This document shows, in pieces, positions 54,512 to 64,000 of a stretch of DNA of 64,000 bases. Numbering within the stretch: the first letter of the stretch is position 1; each line of letters begins with the position of its first letter. The position numbers were made by a program, and so were the translations under genes. Below the pieces are notes generated by a model. That model did not search any database and was not told the origin of the DNA. It was given only the letters and a program-made list of their open reading frames with translations. Origin of the DNA: Nocardioides acrostichi (GTDB lineage: Bacteria; Actinomycetota; Actinomycetes; Propionibacteriales; Nocardioidaceae); assembly GCF_015319165.1 (NCBI RefSeq), contig NZ_JADIVZ010000006.1, positions 62,001-126,000 on the forward strand, read 5' to 3'.

Positions 54512-55374
54512 CTCCCGGCCCCCCTCTCGTCGGTCCAGCCCAACCTTCCCTGAGCCCGGAACGTGTCGCACGCGGCGCGCACGTCGTGCACCCGCACGCC
54601 CCACACATCGTGGCGCATGCAGTGGCCGAGCACCGCCACGTGGGCGGTCTCGCGATCGTCGACCGGTCTGGGCGTGCCGTCGGCGTCGGCGAGCAGGCTG
54701 CCCAGGAACGACTTGCGCGAGGCACCCACCAGCAGTGGGTGTCCGAGCGAGCTCAGGTCGCTGACCGCGGCGAGCAGCTGCCAGCTCTGGTCGGCGGTCT
54801 TGGCGAACCCCAGACCGGGATCGAGCACCAGCCGGTCGGGCGCGAGACCAGCGCTCAGCGCGGACTCGACGCGGTCCGCGAGCTCGCTGCGCACCGTCGC
54901 GACGACATCGTCGCCGTAGTCGGTGAATCGCGACATCCGGTCGCTGTGCGCGCGCCAGTGCATCGCCACGTAGGTCACGCCGGACGACGCCACGCACGGC
55001 AGCATGGCGGCGTCCGCGAGGCCCCCTGAGACGTCGTTGACGACGGCTGCCCCGGCCGCGACCGCCGCCTCGGCCACCTCGGCTCGCATCGTGTCGACCG
55101 AGACGACCGCACCCTCGGCGGCCAGGCCGGCGATGACCGGCACGACCCGGCCGAGCTCCTCGGCCACGAGCGGTCGAGTGGCGCCGGGCCGGGTGGACTC
55201 ACCGCCGATGTCGAGCACGTCGGCGCCCTCGCGCAGCAGCTCGAGACCGTGCGCGATCGCGGCGTCGGGGTCGAGGTAGCGCCCGCCGTCGGAGAAGGAG
55301 TCCGGCGTGACGTTGACGACGCCCATGACCACGGGGCCGCCCGAACGCCCGCGCGTGGGTAGTGCAGCGACCAC
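54490..55374 (-). CDS. folP: Dihydropteroate synthase
   Basis: A 294-residue enzyme that condenses the pterin pyrophosphate with p-aminobenzoate and is the sulfonamide target. Motifs: VMGVVNVTPDSFSDGG, DIGGESTRPGA, DPGLGFAK and GASRKSFLG. GTG start at 55374, 4 nt from the folE stop. Confidence 0.95.
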   Translation of the reverse strand: MVAALPTRGRSGGPVVMGVVNVTPDSFSDGGRYLDPDAAIAHGLELLREGADVLDIGGESTRPGATRPLVAEELGRVVPVIAGLAAEGAVVSVDTMRAEVAEAAVAAGAAVVNDVSGGLADAAMLPCVASSGVTYVAMHWRAHSDRMSRFTDYGDDVVATVRSELADRVESALSAGLAPDRLVLDPGLGFAKTADQSWQLLAAVSDLSSLGHPLLVGASRKSFLGSLLADADGTPRPVDDRETAHVAVLGHCMRHDVWGVRVHDVRAACDTFRAQGRLGWTDERGAGRWTMSWP

Positions 55375-55378
55375 CGGG

Positions 55379-55999
55379 TCAGCCCGGCCGGTGGATCAGC
55401 GCCATCGCCTCACTGCGAGTGGCGGCGTTGTGCATGATGCCCCGCACCGCCGAGGTGATGGTGCGGGCACCGGCCTTGCGCACCCCGCGCATGGTCATGC
55501 ACAGGTGCTCGGCCTCGATCACGACGATCGCGCCGCGGGCCTCGAGGATCTCCATGAGGGCGTCGGCGACCTGCGTGGTCAGCCGCTCCTGCACCTGCGG
55601 GCGCTTGGCGTAGACGTCGACGAGCCGGGCGAGCTTGGAGAGGCCGGTGATCTTTCCGCTGGCCGCCGGGATGTAGCCCACGTGGGCGACCCCGGTGAAG
55701 GGCACCAGGTGGTGCTCGCACATCGACCAGAGCTCGATGTCGCGCACCAGCACCATCTCGTCGTGGCCGAGATCGAAGGTCGTGGTGAGCACCTCCTCCG
55801 GCTCCTGCCGCAGACCGGCGGTGAGCTCGGCGTAGGCGCGGGCGACGCGTGCCGGGGTGTCACGCAGCCCCTCGCGCCCTGGATCTTCGCCGATCGCGGC
55901 CAGCAGCTCGCGCACGGCGGCCTCGGCGCGGGCGTGATCGAAGTCCGGCACCGGCTCCTGGGAGGCGTCGCGCTCGGGGAGCCTGATCGGGTCGGTCAC
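55379..55999 (-). CDS. folE: GTP cyclohydrolase I
   Basis: A 206-residue enzyme that opens folate synthesis by converting GTP to dihydroneopterin triphosphate. Zn and active-site blocks: [40 protein letters not shown] and [15 protein letters not shown] at 55999; it follows ftsH by 8 nt. Confidence 0.95.
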   Translation of the reverse strand: MTDPIRLPERDASQEPVPDFDHARAEAAVRELLAAIGEDPGREGLRDTPARVARAYAELTAGLRQEPEEVLTTTFDLGHDEMVLVRDIELWSMCEHHLVPFTGVAHVGYIPAASGKITGLSKLARLVDVYAKRPQVQERLTTQVADALMEILEARGAIVVIEAEHLCMTMRGVRKAGARTITSAVRGIMHNAATRSEAMALIHRPG

Positions 56000-56007
56000 C
56001 GTGGCGC

Positions 56008-58089
<2,082 letters not shown>

Positions 58090-58286
58090 GCCACTTCTCT
58101 CGTCGGCTGCTCAGGTCGAGCTTGTCATCGAAGGCTCGACCGTACATGTCGATTCGGCACCGCACGGACGGTGCACGTGACTGATCCTCTCAGGTGCCTG
58201 GTGAGTACGAACCACCTACGCGGGAACGGGGCCGCGACGGGTGTGCCCGATCACGGAACCAGTCACGCAACCGGTGAGGCAATCCG

Positions 58287-58838
58287 TCACGAGTACACGT
58301 GCGGGGCGAGGGTGCCGATGTCGCGCAGGTTGCGGTACCGCTCGCGGTAGTCCAGGCCGTATCCGACGACGAACTCGTTGGGGATGTCCCAGCCCACGTA
58401 GCGCACGTCGACCGGCATCTGGAGCGCCTCGGGCTTGCGCAGCAGGGTGCAGATCTCCACGCTCGCCGGGCTGCGGCTGCCCAGGTTGCTGGTCAGCCAC
58501 GACAGCGTCAGCCCGGTGTCGATGATCTCGTCGACGATCAAGACGTGCCTGCCCGAGATGTCGGTGTCGAGATCCTTCAGGATGCGCACCACGCCGCTGG
58601 ACTTGGTGCCCGAGCCGTACGACGACACCGCCATCCAGTCCATCTCCACGTGCCGCTGGAGGCTGCGCGCCAGGTCGGCCATCACCATCACCGCACCGCG
58701 GAGGATGCCCACGATGAGCAGTTCCTGCCCCTCGTAGTCGGCCTCGATCTGGGCCGCCAGCTCGCCGAGCCGTTCCTGGATCTGGGCCTCGGTGAAGAGG
58801 ACGTTGACGAGGTCGTGCTCCACGTGGGCAGAGTCCAT
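58287..58838 (-). CDS. hpt: Hypoxanthine(-guanine) phosphoribosyltransferase
   Basis: A 183-residue purine salvage enzyme: LLIVGILRGAVMVMADLAR, the PRPP loop VLIVDEIIDTGLTLSWL and the C-terminal YVGWDIPNEFVVGYGLDYRE. ATG at 58838 (MDSAHV) gives the family length. It usually follows tilS directly, but here two secreted-protein genes lie between. Confidence 0.94.
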   Translation of the reverse strand: MDSAHVEHDLVNVLFTEAQIQERLGELAAQIEADYEGQELLIVGILRGAVMVMADLARSLQRHVEMDWMAVSSYGSGTKSSGVVRILKDLDTDISGRHVLIVDEIIDTGLTLSWLTSNLGSRSPASVEICTLLRKPEALQMPVDVRYVGWDIPNEFVVGYGLDYRERYRNLRDIGTLAPHVYS

Positions 58839-58875
58839 GGCAGGTGAGCCTAGATCAGGGTGTGCGGTGCGGTGG

Positions 58876-61800
58876 TCATCGGCGACGCACCCACACCACG
58901 ACCGGGCGCCGCTTCTCGGACGGCGCGAGCACGGTCGCGCCGGACCGGCCCAGGTAGCCGACGTCGAGGCGGTGTCGGCCGGGGCGCAACCCGGCGACCC
59001 GTACCAGCGTGGTGCCACGTCGTCCGGCCCAGGCGCGGCCGACCATTCGGTCGCCGAGCAGCACCTGCACGCGGCCGCGGGCGGCGTCGCCGTCGACGGT
59101 GTGCACCGCGACCCGGAGCACCACCCGCTCGCCCTGGGCGACGGAGCGTCGCGTCGGGGTGGCGCGCACGACGGTGGGGGTGGCGGTGCGGTCGAGGGTG
59201 AGGGCACCGAGATCCGTGGCGGAGGAGACCTCGCTCTCGACGGTGCGAGCGGCGTGGCCGTCGGCGCTGAGGTCGAGGGTGTGGTCGCCGGCCAACACCG
59301 TGGTGGCGAACCGCCCGGTGCTGTCGGTGCTGAGCGTCTGCACGAGGGCGGGATCGTCGCCGTCGAGCGCGACCGTGGCGCCGTGCACGGGTTGGCCGCG
59401 GTCGTCGACGACGGTGCCGGAGAGGTCGAGCTCTCGGACGAGACGATAGGTGGCCCCGCCGCCGGTGACGCCCCCGACGCTCACCGCGACGCTGTGGGCG
59501 GCACTGGCGTGGCGGTAGGCGTTCACCACCAGCGTGTAGTCACCCGGCGGCAGCGGGAGGCTGAAGGAGCCGGCGTCGGCACCGCTCCCGGTCGTGGTCC
59601 ACCCCAGCCTCGCGCGGCCCTGCATGGCGACCACCTGCACGCCCTCGAGCGGCGCACCGAGGTCGTCGATCGCGGTGCCGGTGACGGGCCACGTGTCACG
59701 CGGCAGGCTGAGGGCGCCGAGGTCGGTGTCGGCGCTCAGGTCGAGGTCGAGGGTCCGCGTGCCGTGGTGCGCAGCGGCGAGGGTGACCTGCCAGGAGCCG
59801 GCGGTGAGGTCGGCTGCGAACCGGCCCTCGTCGTCCGTGGTGACCGTGCTGTGCGTATCGCCGCTGGTGAGGCCGACCGTGGCGCCGGCGACGGGCGCCG
59901 CGACGTCGTCGAGCAAAGTGCCGCGCAGCGTGAGCTCGCGGACGAGCACGAGCGGCGCGTCGAGCGAGAGCTGCTGCCCGTCGACGACATCGACCGCGGT
60001 GGTGGCCGCCCGGTGGCCCGGCGCGCTCGCACGCACCGTGTAGTGGCCGGCGGGGATCTCCAGACTGAACCAGCCGTGCTGGGCCCCGGCTGCGTCTCCC
60101 CCGCCGGTGAGTGCGTAGGTGAGGGCCGAGGCGGCAGCGTCACCCGCGGAGTCGAGCGCGACGACCTGCACGTCGTCGAGCGGGGTGCCGGCGTCGTCGA
60201 CGACACGTCCGGAGATCGTCGGGGGCGGCAGCACCCGCTCGAGCCGGACGGCGCCCAGATCGGTGTCGTCGGCCACGTCGAGGTCGACCACGGTGCGTAC
60301 GTGCTCGGCCGCGGTCGCGGCGAGGCTCCGGTGGCCGGGCAGCACGTCGGCGACGAAGCCACCACCGGTACCGGCGACCACCCGCACCGCACCGGCGCCC
60401 ATCGGGTCGGTCAGGGTGACGACGGCGCCGGGTAGCGGCGTCCCGAGGTCGTCGGTGACGGTGCCGGAGAGGCGCAGGACGCGGGTGAGTGCGAGCGGGG
60501 CGGCCAGGTCGCGCACCGCACCGCGGTCGACGGCGACCGTCGCCGCTGCCTGCTGGTGCCGGGCGGCCGCGGCGACGAGTCGGTAGTCGCCCTCAGGCAG
60601 GTCGAGCACGAAGGAGCCGTCGGTCGCGGACGTCGTCGTGGCGACCTGCTCGCCTGCGCTGAACGCGGTGAGCGTCGCTCCGGGCACGGCCGTGCCCCGG
60701 TCGTCGACGACGGTGCCGCGGGCGGCACCGGGCAGGTCGGTGCGCGGCAGCAGCAGTCGCCCGAGGTCGGCGGCAGCGGCGACCTCGGTCTCCACGACGG
60801 TGCGCTCGTGGTCGGGGGCGGTCAGGGCCAGGGTCTGGTGACCGGGCGCGACCGTGGTCGAGAAGCGCCCGTCGGCGCCGGTCGTGAGCTGCTCGGAGCC
60901 GGCGCCCCGAGGGTCGGTGAGGGTCACGGTGGCCCCGGGCACGACGGCGCCGGTGTCGTCGACCACCGTGCCGGTGAGCGGCAGCAGCCGCGTCAGCACG
61001 TAGGGGTCACCGGGCGCGGACGGCACCTGCGTGCGCGCCGAGACGGTCCGCGACGTGGGCAGGTGGGCGGCGTCGGACACGGTCACGGTGTAGTCGCCGG
61101 GCGGCACGTCGAGCTCGAACCAGCCGTGTTGCGGCTCGCCGGCGCCGCCGGCGTAGGTGAGGTCGGAGGCCACCACGTGTCCGTCGGCGTCACGCGCCTC
61201 GACGCTCGCGCCGTCGAGTGGGTGCCCGGTGTCGTCGGTGACCGATCCGACCAAGGACACGATGCTGCGCTCGAGCCAGAGGTCGCCGGCGTCGATGGTC
61301 GACACGCCGGCGGGCACGTCGAGGTCGAAGGTGGCCGGCAGGTGCCGGTCGGCGCTGACGGTGACGCTGTAGGAGCCTGGGGCGAGGTCGGCAGAGACCC
61401 GGCCGTCGGCGCCGGACGTCGCGGTATCGGGATCGATCGTGGGGTCGGTTGCAGAGTCCGTCGCGGGTACGGCCGTGACCGTGGCCCCCGCGACCGGGTC
61501 GCCGAGATCGTCCAGGATCCGCCCGTGCACGGTGACCGGGTCCGCCAGCGGGTCGGTGGTGGGGTCCGGGGTGGGGTCTGGGGTGGGGTCTGGGGTGGGG
61601 TCTGGGGTGGGGTCTGTGGTCGGGTCGGTGGTCGGGTCCGGGGTCGGTTCCGAGGTCGCGAGCGTGAGGGTGCCGAGGTCGTTCCAGGCGCCGGCCGTGA
61701 CGACGGCGTCGCCCATCCGGGCGCTGCCGACGCCGTCGCGGACGGCGGTGACGACGTAGTTGCCGGCGGGCAGCTCGAGCCGGAAGAAGCCGTGCTGGGG

Positions 61801-62094
61801 CACGTCCGCGCCCGAGACGTCGCTGGCGTAGGTGAGCGCCGAGGCCAGCACCTCCCCGCTGTCGGGGTCGGCGGCCTCGACCGCCACGTCGTCGAGCAGA
61901 GCGCCATCGGGGCCGGTCACGAGACCGGTCAGACCCGCCCCCGGCACGTCGGCCGGGGCGGCCGTGCCCGTCGCGCCGGCGGGGAGGGCCGTCGTCCAGG
62001 TTCCGAGCAGCAGGCTCAGGACCAGCAGGACCAGGCCCGTGACCCGGGCGGATCCCGCTCCTTTCCGAGAGTGACGCGAGGTCACGAGCGTCAT
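58876..62094 (-). CDS. Large secreted protein with ten carboxypeptidase-regulatory-like domains
   Basis: A 1072-residue protein. A signal peptide (about 1-43, cut near ALPAGATG) is followed by about ten beta-sandwich domains of the carboxypeptidase-regulatory type, each opening with G(T/S/R)VxDDxGxPxxGAxV. A (DPTP)n linker lies between the first and second (about 151-180). Three domains carry an unusual LTYA...QHG(W/F)F segment. The C-terminal 95 residues form an Ig-like domain and end in a basic KRRPVVVWVRRR. No sortase motif is seen. It is probably a surface or matrix protein; function unknown. It follows the gene at 62105 by 10 nt. Confidence 0.8.
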   Translation of the reverse strand: MTLVTSRHSRKGAGSARVTGLVLLVLSLLLGTWTTALPAGATGTAAPADVPGAGLTGLVTGPDGALLDDVAVEAADPDSGEVLASALTYASDVSGADVPQHGFFRLELPAGNYVVTAVRDGVGSARMGDAVVTAGAWNDLGTLTLATSEPTPDPTTDPTTDPTPDPTPDPTPDPTPDPTTDPLADPVTVHGRILDDLGDPVAGATVTAVPATDSATDPTIDPDTATSGADGRVSADLAPGSYSVTVSADRHLPATFDLDVPAGVSTIDAGDLWLERSIVSLVGSVTDDTGHPLDGASVEARDADGHVVASDLTYAGGAGEPQHGWFELDVPPGDYTVTVSDAAHLPTSRTVSARTQVPSAPGDPYVLTRLLPLTGTVVDDTGAVVPGATVTLTDPRGAGSEQLTTGADGRFSTTVAPGHQTLALTAPDHERTVVETEVAAAADLGRLLLPRTDLPGAARGTVVDDRGTAVPGATLTAFSAGEQVATTTSATDGSFVLDLPEGDYRLVAAAARHQQAAATVAVDRGAVRDLAAPLALTRVLRLSGTVTDDLGTPLPGAVVTLTDPMGAGAVRVVAGTGGGFVADVLPGHRSLAATAAEHVRTVVDLDVADDTDLGAVRLERVLPPPTISGRVVDDAGTPLDDVQVVALDSAGDAAASALTYALTGGGDAAGAQHGWFSLEIPAGHYTVRASAPGHRAATTAVDVVDGQQLSLDAPLVLVRELTLRGTLLDDVAAPVAGATVGLTSGDTHSTVTTDDEGRFAADLTAGSWQVTLAAAHHGTRTLDLDLSADTDLGALSLPRDTWPVTGTAIDDLGAPLEGVQVVAMQGRARLGWTTTGSGADAGSFSLPLPPGDYTLVVNAYRHASAAHSVAVSVGGVTGGGATYRLVRELDLSGTVVDDRGQPVHGATVALDGDDPALVQTLSTDSTGRFATTVLAGDHTLDLSADGHAARTVESEVSSATDLGALTLDRTATPTVVRATPTRRSVAQGERVVLRVAVHTVDGDAARGRVQVLLGDRMVGRAWAGRRGTTLVRVAGLRPGRHRLDVGYLGRSGATVLAPSEKRRPVVVWVRRR

Positions 62095-62104
62095 GGTGTG
62101 CGCG

Positions 62105-62881
62105 TCACCAGGAGAAGACGTCGACGATGCGCGGCGCGGTGGCGCGTCGGGAGCGCTTCGTGGGCTTGGTCACCTTGAAGGTGACCGGCTTCGCCTGCGA
62201 GCCCTTCGTGCGCGGGTCGCCCTCGGAGCCGGTGTAGACGACCCTGGCGGTGTAGGTTCCGGTCTTCTTCAACCGGCCGAAGTTGATCAGCGCCTTGCCG
62301 TGCATGCCGGGCTTGAGGGTGACGGTGCGCTTCTTGCCGATGCCCTGGACGATGAGGTCGCCGCCAGGGTTCTGCGCGCCCTTCACCGCGACCTTGAGCT
62401 TCGCCTGCTGGCCCTTGACCAGGCTCTTGTCCACCGCGGTCGCGGTGGTCCGGGTCTTCGCCTTCAGTCGCTCGAGCACGATGTCGCCCAGCTTGGTGCG
62501 CGTCTTCGCCTTGAGTCGCACGTCCTCGACCACGGCGGTGTCGTAGCCGTCCTTGCTGATGCGCAGGTCGTAGAGGCCCAGCCGGTTCTTGCCGGTGTCG
62601 GGATCCTTGATCTCGACGTGGAAGTAGCCGTGCTGTGGGCCGTCGAGGTTCTGGTTGGCGTAGGTGAACGCCGAGCCCCACGTGCGCAGGGTGTAGTCGC
62701 TCCAGTCGATGGCCTTCGCCTCGACGAGCACGTCGTCGACCGGGCGACCGAGGTCGTCGACGACGACACCGGAGATGTATGGCGGGGGAACCTTCTCGGC
62801 GTGGGCGGGTGCCGGGGCCAGGGCCACCAGGCCGGGGGTCAACGCCAGGGCCAGGCCGGCGAGCAGGGTACGGGGAACCAC
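62105..62881 (-). CDS. Secreted protein with one regulatory-like domain and Ig-like tail
   Basis: A 258-residue protein from GTG at 62881 with GGAG upstream. Signal peptide about 1-29 (ends PAHAE). Residues 35-125 form one carboxypeptidase-regulatory-like domain with the same SAFTYA...PQHGYF segment as the large neighbour; residues 140-240 are Ig-like and Lys-rich (KLKVAVKGAQNPGG, TARVVYTGSEGD). It probably works with the large protein downstream. Confidence 0.78.
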   Translation of the reverse strand: MVPRTLLAGLALALTPGLVALAPAPAHAEKVPPPYISGVVVDDLGRPVDDVLVEAKAIDWSDYTLRTWGSAFTYANQNLDGPQHGYFHVEIKDPDTGKNRLGLYDLRISKDGYDTAVVEDVRLKAKTRTKLGDIVLERLKAKTRTTATAVDKSLVKGQQAKLKVAVKGAQNPGGDLIVQGIGKKRTVTLKPGMHGKALINFGRLKKTGTYTARVVYTGSEGDPRTKGSQAKPVTFKVTKPTKRSRRATAPRIVDVFSW

Positions 62882-63053
62882 GAGATCTCCAGGGTGAGGT
62901 CGATGCACGTTCGGGGGGTCGGGACCGGGCCGGCGGGGGACGGCACGGTTCCTCTGACCGACACATCGGCTACCCCGGCCCGTACCTGAAGTGGTCTGGT
63001 CGGGCTCCTTCACGGGGATGTGCCCGAGGTTGCTTCCCGCGTCTCGAGAGAGG
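62882..63053. promoter_or_regulatory. Gap between tilS and the secreted-protein genes
   Basis: About 170 nt; probably holds the promoter of the two secreted-protein genes. No clear terminator for tilS is seen. Confidence 0.4.
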
Positions 63054-64000
63054 TCAGCCCCTGGGGCGCTCCAGGAGCAGCCGGCCCTGCGCGCGCTGGG
63101 CACGTACCGGGCCGGGCAGGTCGATCCAGCGCTGGCCGCGCCAGTCGGTGAGCAGCGCGTCGACGGCGAGCACGTGCTCGTGGGTGAGCTCGGACGCCGG
63201 AGCACCCGCGGCCACCGCTGCCCGATGCAGCACGCGGCGGCGTAGGGCGTCGTGGAGGGCGGCGAGGGACTCGACAGCGAGACCGCTCGTCGCGCCGTCC
63301 GCTGCCGCAGCGAGGTCGCGCCAGGCCTGGTCGGCGAGTTCGTCGAGCAACTGCATGTCGGGGCGCAGCTGTGCGGCGGTACGGGCCAGCGCCGCCGCGA
63401 TGCCCGGGCCGAGCTGCTCCTCGAGCACCGGCAGCACGGTGCGCCGCACGCGCACGCGCGCGTAACCGGGATCGTCGTTGTGCGGGTCGTGCCAGGTCTC
63501 GATGCCGAGCACCTGGCAGGCGGTGACGGTGTCGTCGCGCGACACGTCGAGGGTGACGTCGAGGAACGGTCGCCGGTAGACCTCGAACGCCGGACGCATA
63601 CCCGCGACGGAGCGGCCGCCGGACCCTCGGGCCAGACCCAGCAGCACCGTCTCGGCCTGGTCGTCGCGGGTGTGGCCCAGCAGCACCGTGGCGGCCCCGG
63701 TGTGGGCCGCGACCTGCTCGAGCACGGCGTAGCGGGCCTCCCGCGCGGCCGCCTCCGGCCCGAGGCCTCCGGCGTCGACCGTGACGCGAGCGCTGAGGGT
63801 CTCGTCCGCGCCGAGGTCTGCCATCCGCCGCACGACCGCGGCCGTGTGGGCGGCGGAGCCCTCCTGGAGGCCGTGGTCGACGACCGCACCGACGACGCGC
63901 CACCCCGGCACCCGCTTCTCGTGCACGGTGGCGGCCAGCAGGGCCAGGGAGTCGGGTCCACCGGAGCAGGCGACCACCACGGTGGCGCCCGGCTCGACGT
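63054..64000 (-). CDS. tilS: tRNA(Ile)-lysidine synthase (5' end cut by window)
   Basis: About 315 C-terminal residues of the enzyme that makes lysidine at tRNA-Ile position 34. The PP-loop VVVACSGGPDSLALLA is near the window edge, and GHTRDDQAETVLLGLARGSG follows. The reading frame runs through the window end (VEPGATVVVACSGG), so the start is outside. Actinobacterial TilS often lacks the long C-terminal domain, as here. Confidence 0.95.
   Translation of the reverse strand, partial: VEPGATVVVACSGGPDSLALLAATVHEKRVPGWRVVGAVVDHGLQEGSAAHTAAVVRRMADLGADETLSARVTVDAGGLGPEAAAREARYAVLEQVAAHTGAATVLLGHTRDDQAETVLLGLARGSGGRSVAGMRPAFEVYRRPFLDVTLDVSRDDTVTACQVLGIETWHDPHNDDPGYARVRVRRTVLPVLEEQLGPGIAAALARTAAQLRPDMQLLDELADQAWRDLAAAADGATSGLAVESLAALHDALRRRVLHRAAVAAGAPASELTHEHVLAVDALLTDWRGQRWIDLPGPVRAQRAQGRLLLERPRG

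Noticed and set aside
60556..62178. 540-codon open frame opposite the large secreted protein
   Set aside because: An antisense shadow with Gly/Arg-rich composition; the minus-strand protein has a signal peptide and repeated domains.

Overview
The window is high-GC actinobacterial chromosome. The core gene order (tilS, hpt, ftsH, folE, folP, folB, folK, DUF3180; then the DUF2520 gene, panC, panD, nadB, nadC, coaX, lsr2, clpC, mutY), the CsoR copper operon and an Lsr2-type nucleoid protein fit Actinomycetota. The pair of orphan LuxR-type regulators and the general style suggest a Nocardioidaceae-like organism (Nocardioides/Aeromicrobium relatives). That placement is inference from gene content, not a measured phylogeny.

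Layout. 1-3.9 kb: end of an unknown gene, a 22-bp tandem array, the csoR-copZ-copA copper-efflux operon with a CsoR-type operator, a small acidic protein and a cold-shock protein. 4.3-23.2 kb: an accessory region. It holds a DUF2188-TIR gene pair, an HTH-ImmA/IrrE protease-like regulator, a complete type I restriction-modification operon (hsdM, hsdS, hsdR) whose HsdR carries an extra C-terminal AlbA/Schlafen-like domain and is translationally coupled to a membrane protein, then a + strand cluster with two distantly related DDE-transposase-like proteins bracketed by two recombinase-fold proteins that appear to have lost their catalytic residues, and three small unknown genes. 23.2-29.4 kb: tRNA-Lys(TTT) with a 6.1-kb integrative element bounded by a 36-bp direct repeat of the tRNA 3' end. 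It carries a tyrosine integrase, an excisionase-like HTH protein, a winged-helix protein and several unknown proteins, but no recognisable conjugation, capsid or toxin gene.

29.6-64 kb: mostly core genome. Two LuxR-type regulators (one with Glu at the receiver phosphoacceptor position), a DUF4232-like lipid- or membrane-anchored protein, MutY, ClpC, Lsr2; a six-gene cofactor operon for pantothenate, NAD and CoA synthesis; a glycosyltransferase/sulfotransferase group; a divergent osmoprotectant (OpuC-type) ABC transporter; a tandem GNAT protein; an acyl-CoA synthetase; a folate operon led by ftsH; hpt; two secreted proteins built of carboxypeptidase-regulatory-like domains inserted between hpt and tilS; and tilS, cut by the window end.

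The most unusual features not explained by genes are: a family of 22-bp-period tandem arrays at four intergenic sites, three of which start at or in a stop codon; a triple-hairpin array between two convergent genes; and the recombinase/transposase quartet at 15.6-21.6 kb, the best candidate for an undescribed mobile or domesticated system.
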